From positions 1-64,000 of the forward strand of contig CAZCYQ010000003.1 of NCBI GenBank assembly GCA_964503085.1: 64,000 nucleotides of DNA. The letters run 5' to 3'. Position numbers and translations under genes: made by a program. This DNA comes from Bin80 sp964503085 (GTDB taxonomy: Bacteria; Bacteroidota; Rhodothermia; Rhodothermales; Bin80). The notes under the pieces were generated by a model. That model searched no databases. It was given only the letters and a program-made list of their open reading frames with translations, and was not told where the DNA came from. Shown here piece by piece: positions 1 to 7,934 of the stretch; positions within the stretch are counted from its first letter, which is position 1, and every line of letters starts with the position of its first letter.

Positions 1-3
1 CAC

Positions 4-48
4 CCCTGGCAACATCGATCTGATTACCCTGGCAATTTGATCTGAATA
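4..48. repeat. two tandem 22-23 bp repeats, possible IS21-type end
   Basis: Positions 4-26 and 27-48 are imperfect tandem copies. Both begin CCCTGGCAA and both contain TTGATCTGA or CGATCTGA. Repeated motifs of the type GGCAATTTGATCTGA are, from memory, typical of the multiple terminal repeats of IS21-family elements. No transposase is visible inside the window, so the element would lie to the left of base 1 or be a solo end. The repeat itself is seen directly; its identity as an insertion-sequence end is inference. Confidence 0.4.
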
Positions 49-917
49 TACAATCTTCCCATTGAAACGACCGTGCTAAGCAAACTTGGTGCGCCAGCGG
101 GGTCTCATCGGACGAAGCCCCGGACGAGGCAGATGATCCTCCACGCACGCTAGTTCAAACACTAACAATAACTTCCTGGACCGTTTGGGCACGACCCCAC
201 AGTTCTGCTCCATACAGGGAAACAGCTCGTGTTGGCAGGATACATTAAGGCCTTGCATCTTCTTGGGAAGGGACATGGAGGCTCCGTTCCCTTTGTTTGT
301 AGCCTAAAGAAACGCTGCCTCGCAGGGCAGGTCGCCCCCCGAACAACCTCAATACTCAGATCCGCCAATTATCTAAATCCTTCAATAAATCACCAAATTG
401 AGGAATTTTGAAAGGAGCTTGCACATCTAGATTTGATTGAAAGAAGCATCAGGGTCTTTCGCCGGACGTCAGCCGATTAAGCGATGGTGATTTTTCGATT
501 CTCTGGCATAAAGATACCGCCGAGCAAGAATTAACAGTAATATAACCAATATGACCCATAATATAGCATATAAAGAACACAAATGACGGAACTATATCTT
601 GACTTGTTGTTACATTGGTAAAAGGTCTATCAATAGCGGTGGGATGGTCCGCTTGCTTTACAGTTTTCATAAGGCGAGTGCAGTGTGGCCATCAACTCGA
701 CCAAACGACCAAATCAGTTGGTCTCATGGGAGAACGATCCGTCGCGCATAGGGTAGATCTACGAAAGAATTTGAAACGATTCAAAGTATGCCACTTTTTA
801 TTCGCATAATTCGCATAAGATAGAAGGGGAGCCCCGGCCTTAAGATTTTGGAATTTTACAACGGGCTCGAAGGCTTACTTTGCATTGGTTGTCCTCTAAT
901 AACAAACCACCATCATC
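49..917. other. gene-poor stretch
   Basis: No convincing gene was found here. The open frames are short (under 75 codons), overlap one another on both strands, and have no recognisable product or signal peptide. Together with the repeats at the left edge this looks like scarred intergenic DNA. The promoter of the peptide/propeller operon that starts at 918 should lie in the last 150 bases, but no confident promoter motif could be picked. Confidence 0.5.
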
Positions 918-1154
918 ATGAAGAGTCTCATATCAAACATCAAAATCGCCATTGTCGCAGGCTTGCTCTTTGCGGCCTTGGGTACTTTCGTTGGTGCGTT
1001 TTTTAACGACACCTTTATTTCGGGATCCTTTGCCGGGGAAGAGGGCGAAGCGTGCGAGTACAACGCATGTGACGATCTCCAGTGTGCCTACACCGAGCAG
1101 GCACGTAAATGCCGGAAATTGAGTACCGGCGAATGTGCAACAGGAGAATGTTAG
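918..1154 (+). CDS. small secreted six-cysteine peptide
   Basis: This 78-residue protein has a hydrophobic N-terminal segment (about residues 9-30) that looks like a signal peptide or membrane anchor. A short acidic mature part follows, with six cysteines at 46, 51, 56, 65, 73 and 78 (spacing 4-4-8-7-4). That number fits three disulfides in the periplasm or outside the cell. The ATG at 918 is the natural start. The gene ends 14 bases before a six-bladed propeller lipoprotein and is clearly in the same operon. The context recalls the small NVEALA-type peptides encoded next to six-bladed propellers in Bacteroides, but I see no NVEALA motif and the resemblance is only in layout. Function is unknown. 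Confidence 0.7.
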   Translation: MKSLISNIKIAIVAGLLFAALGTFVGAFFNDTFISGSFAGEEGEACEYNACDDLQCAYTEQARKCRKLSTGECATGEC

Positions 1155-1168
1155 TCATTTAATTGCAC

Positions 1169-2353
1169 ATGTCCCGCCGTTTTCGACTATGCCTGTCAAT
1201 GCTCTCTTGGACTGCAGCTGTTGTAGCTACAATCGCAATATTCAGTGGTTGTATGGGCTCGGACGATAGTGAGGATGTTGTTAACCGAGGAGTTATCCAG
1301 CATCCCACGGCCGAAGGCATCCCTGGTGCTGATCAAATAGTGCATGTAATTTCCGAGGCTGGGCCGGTTGACGAAGAGACGAGGTCGTTGGTTGACAAGC
1401 TGGCAAGTTCCAAAGAGATTCTTATCGTCGGCGTACTTGACGGAGAACTCCATGAGATGTTTGGCCAGATCCTGGATCTGGCCGCTGATTTAGAGGGCAA
1501 TCTTTATGTTTTGGATGCCCGAAATTATGTGGTTCGCGTTTTTGACTCAAGCGGCGAATTTGTGCGACATCACGGGGCGCCTGGTGAAGGACCGGGCGAA
1601 TTTCGTGCCCCGTCGGCTTTGGAGATTGATGGAACAAACCGCCTACTGGTAGCAGATCGCATCCAACGCATCACGGCATTTACTCGTGAGAATGCCGATG
1701 TTGGTACGACAATGACATTACAGGACAGCCCGCGTGATCTGTGTGTGAGTGCAACACGTATTTATATTCACACGGTGGGGTCTGAGCGTGCTGGCATCGT
1801 GCATGCCTTGGATACCACAGGCACATATCTGGATTCCTTTGGTAGCGGCTATCAGTTTGGTGGGGCCATGGCGCGTGAAGACTTGTCTAGGGGCAGCTTA
1901 ACCTGCAGTCATCATTCGGACGATGTTATGTTCACATTCCGGTATGTACCCGTAATGCGCAGATATTCGTCGCAGGGGGAAATAAAATGGACATCCAGCT
2001 TGTCGGATTTCAACCCGATGCACATTACGGAGGATACGAATACACGCACGCTCACATACAGCGGAAACGAGGGCGTATCGGACGTGATGTATCATTTGAC
2101 CATCATTGACGGAACTGGCTATGCTTTGGTTCAGGTCCTACGCCGAACCCCTGAGAGTATCCAAGCGCGAAGAGAATACGCGGAGATTCTCACATATGTG
2201 GTGGATTTGGCGACGGGCGCTGGCGGTTACGTCGGAAATGAGCTGCCACCGGTGTATACAGTTGTTGCGGGACGGCTCTATGCGGCGGTCAACTGGCCCT
2301 ACCCTCACGTCTTGGTCTACGAGATGCCACCAGAAATCCGTCCAGGTGTGTAA
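1169..2353 (+). CDS. six-bladed beta-propeller lipoprotein
   Basis: The protein has about 394 residues. A lipoprotein signal runs up to Cys28 (sequence IFSGC), then a short linker, then a propeller of NHL/6-bladed type. Blade-like motifs such as LYVLDARNYVVRVFD and GAPGEGPGEF are typical of the family. ATG at 1169 is preferred over the in-frame TTG at 1163 because it gives a shorter, cleaner signal peptide. The protein probably sits in the outer or inner membrane leaflet facing the periplasm. Its stop overlaps the next ATG (TAATG), so the two genes are translationally coupled. It is a paralogue of the protein at 10395-11576, sharing the HPT..IPxA linker, the HEMFG motif and the GEGPGEF motif. 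The binding partner or ligand is unknown. Confidence 0.8.
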   Translation: MSRRFRLCLSMLSWTAAVVATIAIFSGCMGSDDSEDVVNRGVIQHPTAEGIPGADQIVHVISEAGPVDEETRSLVDKLASSKEILIVGVLDGELHEMFGQILDLAADLEGNLYVLDARNYVVRVFDSSGEFVRHHGAPGEGPGEFRAPSALEIDGTNRLLVADRIQRITAFTRENADVGTTMTLQDSPRDLCVSATRIYIHTVGSERAGIVHALDTTGTYLDSFGSGYQFGGAMAREDLSRGSLTCSHHSDDVMFTFRYVPVMRRYSSQGEIKWTSSLSDFNPMHITEDTNTRTLTYSGNEGVSDVMYHLTIIDGTGYALVQVLRRTPESIQARREYAEILTYVVDLATGAGGYVGNELPPVYTVVAGRLYAAVNWPYPHVLVYEMPPEIRPGV

Positions 2354-2955
2354 TGATTGATTTTTTGAAGAGGCATCAACCGGTAGTTATTGTTTGTGCC
2401 GTGATGTTCATATTATTCTTTATGCTGGCACTCTTCGGGTATATCAAACTTCCAGGAATCTCTGTCCAGCAAGAGGGCCCACATGGCTACGAGCCGGCCT
2501 ACAAAGTGGTCGCCGGCGTTGAGTTGGCCTTAATTTACATTGGATCTTCCAATTGTGCATTTTCCATGAATCCTGACTTGCCCCAAATGATCGAATCCGC
2601 TAAGGAGAGTGTGAAGAAGGCAGCAATGGAAGCGGGCAGGTCCTTTACGGTGACAGGCATCGCCAAAGATTGGGATGTCCGTGCCGGGGTTGCACACTTA
2701 GAAACATTCGGCACATTCGATGAAGTCATGTCTGGACGGAGCTGGATGAACGAAGGCATACTGAAATACATCTGGCAAACCCTACCTGGCGCTCCGTCAA
2801 CGCCACAAGTATTAGTGGTAGAGCGGAACGTGTCAGTTCCCGGGGATACAGTAGACCGATTCAATGTATCGGACGAAGCGGTAATTGTCAGAAAAGTTGG
2901 TTTGGGAGAGATCCAGCTATGGGTTGAAGCGGGAACCCCTCTTCCACGTTTATGA
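2353..2955 (+). CDS. membrane-anchored thioredoxin-like protein
   Basis: This is a 200-residue protein with one N-terminal transmembrane helix (about residues 10-30) and a soluble domain facing the periplasm. The soluble part has the outline of a thioredoxin fold: a strand LALIYIGSS, a single cysteine in SNCAFS (Cys68) where thioredoxins have CxxC, a long helix, and a STPQVLVV segment in the position of the cis-proline loop. Only one active-site cysteine is present, so it would act as a monothiol protein or a binding domain rather than a classical disulfide reductase. The start codon overlaps the propeller stop. Its neighbours are a propeller lipoprotein and a six-cysteine peptide, so a role in handling that peptide is possible but is inference. 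Confidence 0.6.
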   Translation: MIDFLKRHQPVVIVCAVMFILFFMLALFGYIKLPGISVQQEGPHGYEPAYKVVAGVELALIYIGSSNCAFSMNPDLPQMIESAKESVKKAAMEAGRSFTVTGIAKDWDVRAGVAHLETFGTFDEVMSGRSWMNEGILKYIWQTLPGAPSTPQVLVVERNVSVPGDTVDRFNVSDEAVIVRKVGLGEIQLWVEAGTPLPRL

Positions 2956-3193
2956 GCCCAAGATTAGCTGCTCGGAGCTCGGGAAAGGAGTGTTGGATCA
3001 GCCCCTATCCCAGTGATAAATTTGATTCTACTACGAATTTTGTTGGTAGAGACCTGATCCTCCGCAGAAGGAGAGGAATGCAGATTTTGAGGTTGTTGAA
3101 TCTATTGTAACCTCTTCCGATGGTTTTTGTCCTGGATCTTCCCAATGAGTCGTTTTGCCCTGAAATTGGGTTACTCGAGTCGAAGTGCGTGCG

Positions 3194-3214
3194 CTCGCCT
3201 CTGCGAGGGGTTTT
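3194..3214 (+). terminator. weak hairpin terminator candidate
   Basis: A 5-bp stem CTCGC/GCGAG with a four-base loop (3194-3207) is followed by GGG and four T residues. It lies in the 360-base convergent gap between the thioredoxin-like gene ending at 2955 and the glycosyltransferase gene ending at 3317. The stem is short and lies about 240 bases after the stop, so it is only a weak candidate. No other structure was seen in this gap. Confidence 0.25.
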
Positions 3215-3316
3215 AAGATCTTGGCTAATTCTGTAGCCCGTATCAAGCCGTGGCTCGAGACCATAGGAGGCAGTACTAAAAGGTCTGAAGGTCAACTCCA
3301 GGCCCCATAGGCCAGG

Positions 3317-4291
3317 TTACGGGAGTTCAGTCTCTTCAGGAGGCATGGTCACATTCTGTTGTAGCTCGGCGATTACGTAAGGTTGCCGCTCCTCCATGCG
3401 GCCACGCAGTATGAGGTCACCGAGAAAACCCGTACACATAGCCTGTACGCCAACTATAATGAGCAGTGCGCCAAGCAGGAGTGCCGGCCGATCTCCCACA
3501 GGGTTGTCGTAGACAAGTTTGTCAATGGTGATCCATAAACTGATTATAAAACCACCCAGAAATGCCAGCAGCCCCATTGAACCGAAGAAATGCATGGGAC
3601 GCGCACCGAAACGGGTCAGAAAACTCACCGTCACCAGATCCAGGCATCCTCGGATATATCGTTCGAGTCCGAACTTTGAACGCCCATGCCGCCGCGACCG
3701 GTGTTTCACCGGAAGCTCCCCAATACGGTGAAACCCCTCCCACTTGGCCAGAAGAGGTATGTATCGATGCATCTCGCCGTAGATCTTGATTGACTTCACC
3801 ACTTCAAGCCTGTACGCCTTAAGGCCACAATTGAAATCGTGCAGCGGAATACCGGATACGATACGGGTGACCAAGTTAAAGAAGCGACTGGGCAGCGTTT
3901 TGGTCAGGGGATCTTTCCGCGACTTTTTCCAGCCGCTCACAAGATCCAGCCCCTGGCTTATGGCATAAACGAGATGTGGTATTTCGTGCGGATCATCCTG
4001 TAAATCCGCATCCATGGTAATAACGATGCTAGCGTTCACGTGCTCAAATCCTGCTGCCAAGGCTGCACTCTTGCCATAATTACGACGGAATCGAATTCCA
4101 TGGAAACGCTTGTCAGCTGCACATTGGCCTATGATCTCAGTCCAGGAATCATCAGATGAGCCGTCATCCACAAACCAGGTCTGGAAGGTTAATCCGGCTT
4201 CTTCACAAACCTCTCGAATCTCGTCTGCGAGTGAGCTGATGGTTGCAGCTTCCTCAAAAACCGGGACAATAATGCCAACGACCGGAAGCAT
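3317..4291 (-). CDS. GT2 glycosyltransferase, DPM1/GtrB-like
   Basis: This 324-residue protein has an N-terminal GT-A domain opening with VVGIIVPVFEEAATI, then the acidic nucleotide-binding segment VDDGSSDDS, the DADLQDDPHEIP motif that binds metal and sugar nucleotide, and the HDFNCGLKAYR segment typical of the family. Two transmembrane helices follow near the C-terminus (about residues 233-255 and 270-295). This layout is that of polyprenyl-phosphate glycosyltransferases such as GtrB and ArnC, which load a sugar on undecaprenyl phosphate at the inner membrane face. The exact sugar cannot be read from sequence. It is encoded 6 bases downstream of gyrB on the same strand. Confidence 0.85.
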   Translation of the reverse strand: MLPVVGIIVPVFEEAATISSLADEIREVCEEAGLTFQTWFVDDGSSDDSWTEIIGQCAADKRFHGIRFRRNYGKSAALAAGFEHVNASIVITMDADLQDDPHEIPHLVYAISQGLDLVSGWKKSRKDPLTKTLPSRFFNLVTRIVSGIPLHDFNCGLKAYRLEVVKSIKIYGEMHRYIPLLAKWEGFHRIGELPVKHRSRRHGRSKFGLERYIRGCLDLVTVSFLTRFGARPMHFFGSMGLLAFLGGFIISLWITIDKLVYDNPVGDRPALLLGALLIIVGVQAMCTGFLGDLILRGRMEERQPYVIAELQQNVTMPPEETELP

Positions 4292-4297
4292 CAGCTT

Positions 4298-6220
4298 CTA
4301 CACGTCCAGTGTGGCGTAACGTGCATTACGCTCAATAAATCGGCGACGTGGTTCCACTTGATCCCCCATCAGGGTTGAAAAAATTTGATCAGCTGCAACT
4401 GCATCATCTATTGTAACGCGTTTCAACTGGCGTGTTTCGGGGTCCATTGTGGTATCCCAGAGCTGATTGGGGTTCATTTCCCCCAGACCCTTATAGCGCT
4501 GTATCACAATTTTGCCCTTGCCATTGGTCTGCAATTGCTCGGTGGTCTGACGCAATGCTTCATCCGACCAGCAATACTGTTCACGTTTACCCTGTTTCGC
4601 CTTGTACAGTGGAGGCAGCGCGATAAAGAGCCGCCCCCTTTCAATAAGTGGACGTAAGTGGCGATAAAAGAAAGTTAACAGAAGCGTTCGAATATGGGCC
4701 CCGTCGACATCCGCATCCGTCATCAGCAAAATCTTGTGATAGCGGAGCTTATCTGAGTTGAATTCATCCTCGGTCGTGGCCAGTCCGGTCCCCAATGCAG
4801 TAATGATGTTTCTGATTTCTTCATTTTCCAGCACTCTGTCCAGCCGTGCTTTCTCCACATTCAGAATCTTGCCTCGTAGTGGCAGGATCGCCTGGAAATG
4901 CCGATCCCGTGCTTGCTTTGCGGAGCCACCTGCCGAATCTCCCTCCACCAGATAAAGTTCGCAGATCTCTGGATCCCGTGAAGCGCAATCAGCCAGTTTT
5001 CCCGGTAATCCTCCAGAAGAAAAAGTGTTCTTGCGTTGCACAAGCTCTCGCGCCTGTCTGGCAGCCTGCCGGGCAGTGGCCGCCAGAATTACCTTGTCCA
5101 CAATAGTTTTCAATTGCTTCGGGTTATCCTCCAGCCAATGGCCGAGCCGCTCGGCAACGATGCTGTGTACCTGCCCCTGGACTTCTGAGTTACCAAGTTT
5201 GGTCTTTGTCTGTCCTTCAAACTGGGGGTCCCCCACTTTTACAGAAAGTACCGCAGTAAGTCCTTCCCGAAAATCGTCACCAGTCAATTCGCCCTTGAAA
5301 TTTCTGAACAGATTGTTTTGCTCGGCTTTGCTCCTGAGTGTACGGGTCAACGCCTGTCTGAATCCCGCAATATGTGTCCCGCCTTCATGCGTGTGAATGT
5401 TGTTCACGAATGAGAATACATTCGTGGAGTATCCCGAATTGTATCGCATGGCGACCTCAACGGTTTTCTCATCATCCCCGAAACTGATGATCTGATCATG
5501 AATAGGAGTGCGCGACGCGTCCAGATATTCAACAAATTCACGCAATCCACCCCGGTAGCAATACTCTTCACGTTGCCGGCTATCCTCACGAAGATCCTCT
5601 AGCTCAATCCGTACCCCTGCATTCAGGTAGGCCAACTCGCGGAGGCGTTTGCTGACCGTGCTGAAGCGGAAGTGACAATCAGAAAAAATGGTCGCATCCG
5701 GCCAAAACCTTATTTTCGTGCCCGTGGTCTCCCCTTCCTCCATAGGACGCACCTGCGTCAGATCGCATTGGGGCACACCACACTCGTAGACCTGTTTCCA
5801 CAAGTGGCCCTCCCGGTACACTCTTGCTTCCAGTCGACTGGACAACGCGTTTACGCAGGACAGTCCTACACCGTGGAGTCCTCCGGACACCTTGTAGGTC
5901 TTATCGTCGAACTTGCCTCCGGCGTGCAAAACGGTCATTACAACTTCCAAGGCCGATCGCTGCTGTTCGGGATGTATTCCTATCGGTATCCCCCGTCCAT
6001 TGTCGCAGACTTCAACGGATCCATCCACTAGGATGTAGACTTGTATATGGTCACAGTGACCGGCCAATGCTTCATCAACGGCGTTATCTACGACTTCGTA
6101 GACGAGGTGATGAAGGCCACGTACGTTCACGTCTCCGATGTACATCGCGGGGCGCTTACGCACCGCTTCTAGACCATCGAGGACCTGAATATCCTCGGCT
6201 CTGTACTCTGGCTGATTCAT
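4298..6220 (-). CDS. gyrB: DNA gyrase subunit B
   Basis: GyrB is the ATPase subunit that, with GyrA, introduces negative supercoils. The 640-residue length is that of the short gyrase B type, without the large insertion seen in Enterobacteria. The start gives the expected N-terminus. Landmarks are the GHKL ATPase with VRKRPAMYIG, EVVDNAVDEALAG and the ATP lid GGLHGVGLS; the transducer domain; the Toprim motif EGDSAGG; the metal site TDADVDGAHI; and the C-terminal QRYKGLGEMNP and RRRFIERNA motifs. The C-terminal motifs favour GyrB over ParE. The glycosyltransferase gene follows 6 bases downstream, so they are probably co-transcribed. gyrA is not in the window. Confidence 0.95.
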   Translation of the reverse strand: MNQPEYRAEDIQVLDGLEAVRKRPAMYIGDVNVRGLHHLVYEVVDNAVDEALAGHCDHIQVYILVDGSVEVCDNGRGIPIGIHPEQQRSALEVVMTVLHAGGKFDDKTYKVSGGLHGVGLSCVNALSSRLEARVYREGHLWKQVYECGVPQCDLTQVRPMEEGETTGTKIRFWPDATIFSDCHFRFSTVSKRLRELAYLNAGVRIELEDLREDSRQREEYCYRGGLREFVEYLDASRTPIHDQIISFGDDEKTVEVAMRYNSGYSTNVFSFVNNIHTHEGGTHIAGFRQALTRTLRSKAEQNNLFRNFKGELTGDDFREGLTAVLSVKVGDPQFEGQTKTKLGNSEVQGQVHSIVAERLGHWLEDNPKQLKTIVDKVILAATARQAARQARELVQRKNTFSSGGLPGKLADCASRDPEICELYLVEGDSAGGSAKQARDRHFQAILPLRGKILNVEKARLDRVLENEEIRNIITALGTGLATTEDEFNSDKLRYHKILLMTDADVDGAHIRTLLLTFFYRHLRPLIERGRLFIALPPLYKAKQGKREQYCWSDEALRQTTEQLQTNGKGKIVIQRYKGLGEMNPNQLWDTTMDPETRQLKRVTIDDAVAADQIFSTLMGDQVEPRRRFIERNARYATLDV

Positions 6221-6578
6221 GTATGCACTTCAATTACCTGATGGGCGCTGGTTCCTGACTCTACAACGTCCTGATCGTCCTGAATTCGGTCCAGTGACTA
6301 AATCTGGAGCCCTGGATACCATCGGGGAGGTGTCGTCGGTACAACGAAAAATCCGTCATCAAAGCCGTTACAGACCGTCGGGACTTTGTTAGAATAAGAC
6401 TGCCTCTACACTTATACACCACGAAATAACCACCTGCGGATTGGGATGATTGGGTTCTACAGCACGCCGCGTTAACACCCTAATTAGTCAACCCGTTTGC
6501 CCCGATTCTGTTCACAGATTCTTCTGTTACGGTTCCGCCACGATCCCTAACAAAACTCGAGTCCATATGGTATGGAGT
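6221..6578. other. intergenic region upstream of gyrB
   Basis: This 358-base gap separates the gyrB start from the hflX stop. It should carry the gyrB promoter. I found no open frame, RNA gene, long inverted repeat or recognisable motif in it. Confidence 0.5.
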
Positions 6579-7931
6579 TCACGATTGATGCCGACTTGAG
6601 TGTGCCTTGTCTGCGGAAATCCGGCGTAGCCCTTTGTGCGGTGCCAGGAGGTGCGCAAGTTCATCGGACCGGTCACTTGCAATCCGGTAACGTACATGTA
6701 GTGCTTCCTGTGCAGGTTGCCCGTTATTGCTAACCTGAACCAGTTCTTCGCGAATCACTTTGCCCAAGCGCCGAACGTTCGCCAGCGTGCGGCCATCAGT
6801 AACCGGAATGAGAGTTTCTCCCTCAATCTGGGCTCCCCGCAACATCGCCTCAAGCCGGGCGGTCAATGTGTTCAGGCCAATTCCACGCAAGGCAGCAATG
6901 GGGACGGCCTCAGGATAATCACGCTTCAGTGCCGACAATGCCAACTCCGGCGCGTCAAAGACGTCTATTTTGTTAAAAACCAGCAGCGTAGGGATTTCCA
7001 GTGCACCTATTTCCTTGAGCGTTTGGCGCACAACCATCATCTGGTCCTCAAAACGGCGATGTTCAGCACTGACAACGTGAATCAGTAAATCGCTTTGTCG
7101 CACTTCATCAAGCGTACTCTTAAAGCTTTCAATCAATTTATGCGGCAGTTTCCGGATGAAGCCAACCGTATCGGAGAGTAGCACAGTGGTTGTGCTTGAG
7201 AGCATACATTTGCGCGTAGTTGCATCCAGCGTTGCAAATAACCGGTCCTCCGCAAGTACGCCACTCTGGGACAAAGCATTCATGAGTGTGGACTTGCCCG
7301 CATTTGTGTAACCCACAAGCGCAACCCGATGGTATTTTTCTCTGCGCCGCCTTTGCGTCATACGCTGCTGGTCTATTCGTTCCAGACGGTTTCGAAGCGT
7401 AGCCATTCGCTGACCAATCAGTCTGCGGTCCGTCTCAATCTGCGTTTCCCCAGGGCCACGTGTTCCAATACCGCCCTGCTGCCGGGACAGGTGTGTCCAT
7501 TGCCTTGTCAGCCGTGTGCGCAAATAGTCAAGTTGGGCTAGTTCAACCTGGGTTTTCGCGACGGCCGTCTTCGCCCGTTTTGCAAAAATATCCAGAATGA
7601 GTTGGGAACGATCAATGAGTTTGCAACCGAGTGCCTTCTCCAGGTTACGGACCTGATTGGGGCTTAGATCATCATCAAACAGAACTGTACGGATTTTCTT
7701 TTCCTGCACAATCGCGGCAATTTCGCTGACCTTCCCAGACCTAAGGTAGGTTGCTGGATTCGGTTTCCGCAGTACCTGACTTACGCGCCCAAGTACGGTT
7801 GCTCCTGCGGTTTCTGCCAGTTGAGCTAACTCGTCCAATGAATCCTGTGCACTATCTCGCCTTTGCACAGCACCGACAAGCAGTGCGGTCTCATTGTGTG
7901 GTTCACCAGTGGTATACAGTTTGCGTCCCAT
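6579..7931 (-). CDS. hflX: ribosome-splitting GTPase HflX
   Basis: HflX is a GTPase that binds the ribosome and splits stalled 70S particles, especially under heat stress. The 450-residue protein has the HflX N-terminal domain with the FDDDLSPNQVRNLE segment and GTRGPGETQIETDRR, a coiled-coil linker, and an Obg-like G domain. The G domain contains G1 GYTNAGKS (207-214), the switch region FATLDATTRK, G3 DTVGF and G4 NKID. Length and motifs are normal for the family. Its start lies 3 bases from the stop of the upstream BatA/VWA gene, so the two form an operon. Confidence 0.95.
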   Translation of the reverse strand: MGRKLYTTGEPHNETALLVGAVQRRDSAQDSLDELAQLAETAGATVLGRVSQVLRKPNPATYLRSGKVSEIAAIVQEKKIRTVLFDDDLSPNQVRNLEKALGCKLIDRSQLILDIFAKRAKTAVAKTQVELAQLDYLRTRLTRQWTHLSRQQGGIGTRGPGETQIETDRRLIGQRMATLRNRLERIDQQRMTQRRRREKYHRVALVGYTNAGKSTLMNALSQSGVLAEDRLFATLDATTRKCMLSSTTTVLLSDTVGFIRKLPHKLIESFKSTLDEVRQSDLLIHVVSAEHRRFEDQMMVVRQTLKEIGALEIPTLLVFNKIDVFDAPELALSALKRDYPEAVPIAALRGIGLNTLTARLEAMLRGAQIEGETLIPVTDGRTLANVRRLGKVIREELVQVSNNGQPAQEALHVRYRIASDRSDELAHLLAPHKGLRRISADKAHSSRHQS

Positions 7932-7934
7932 GCA

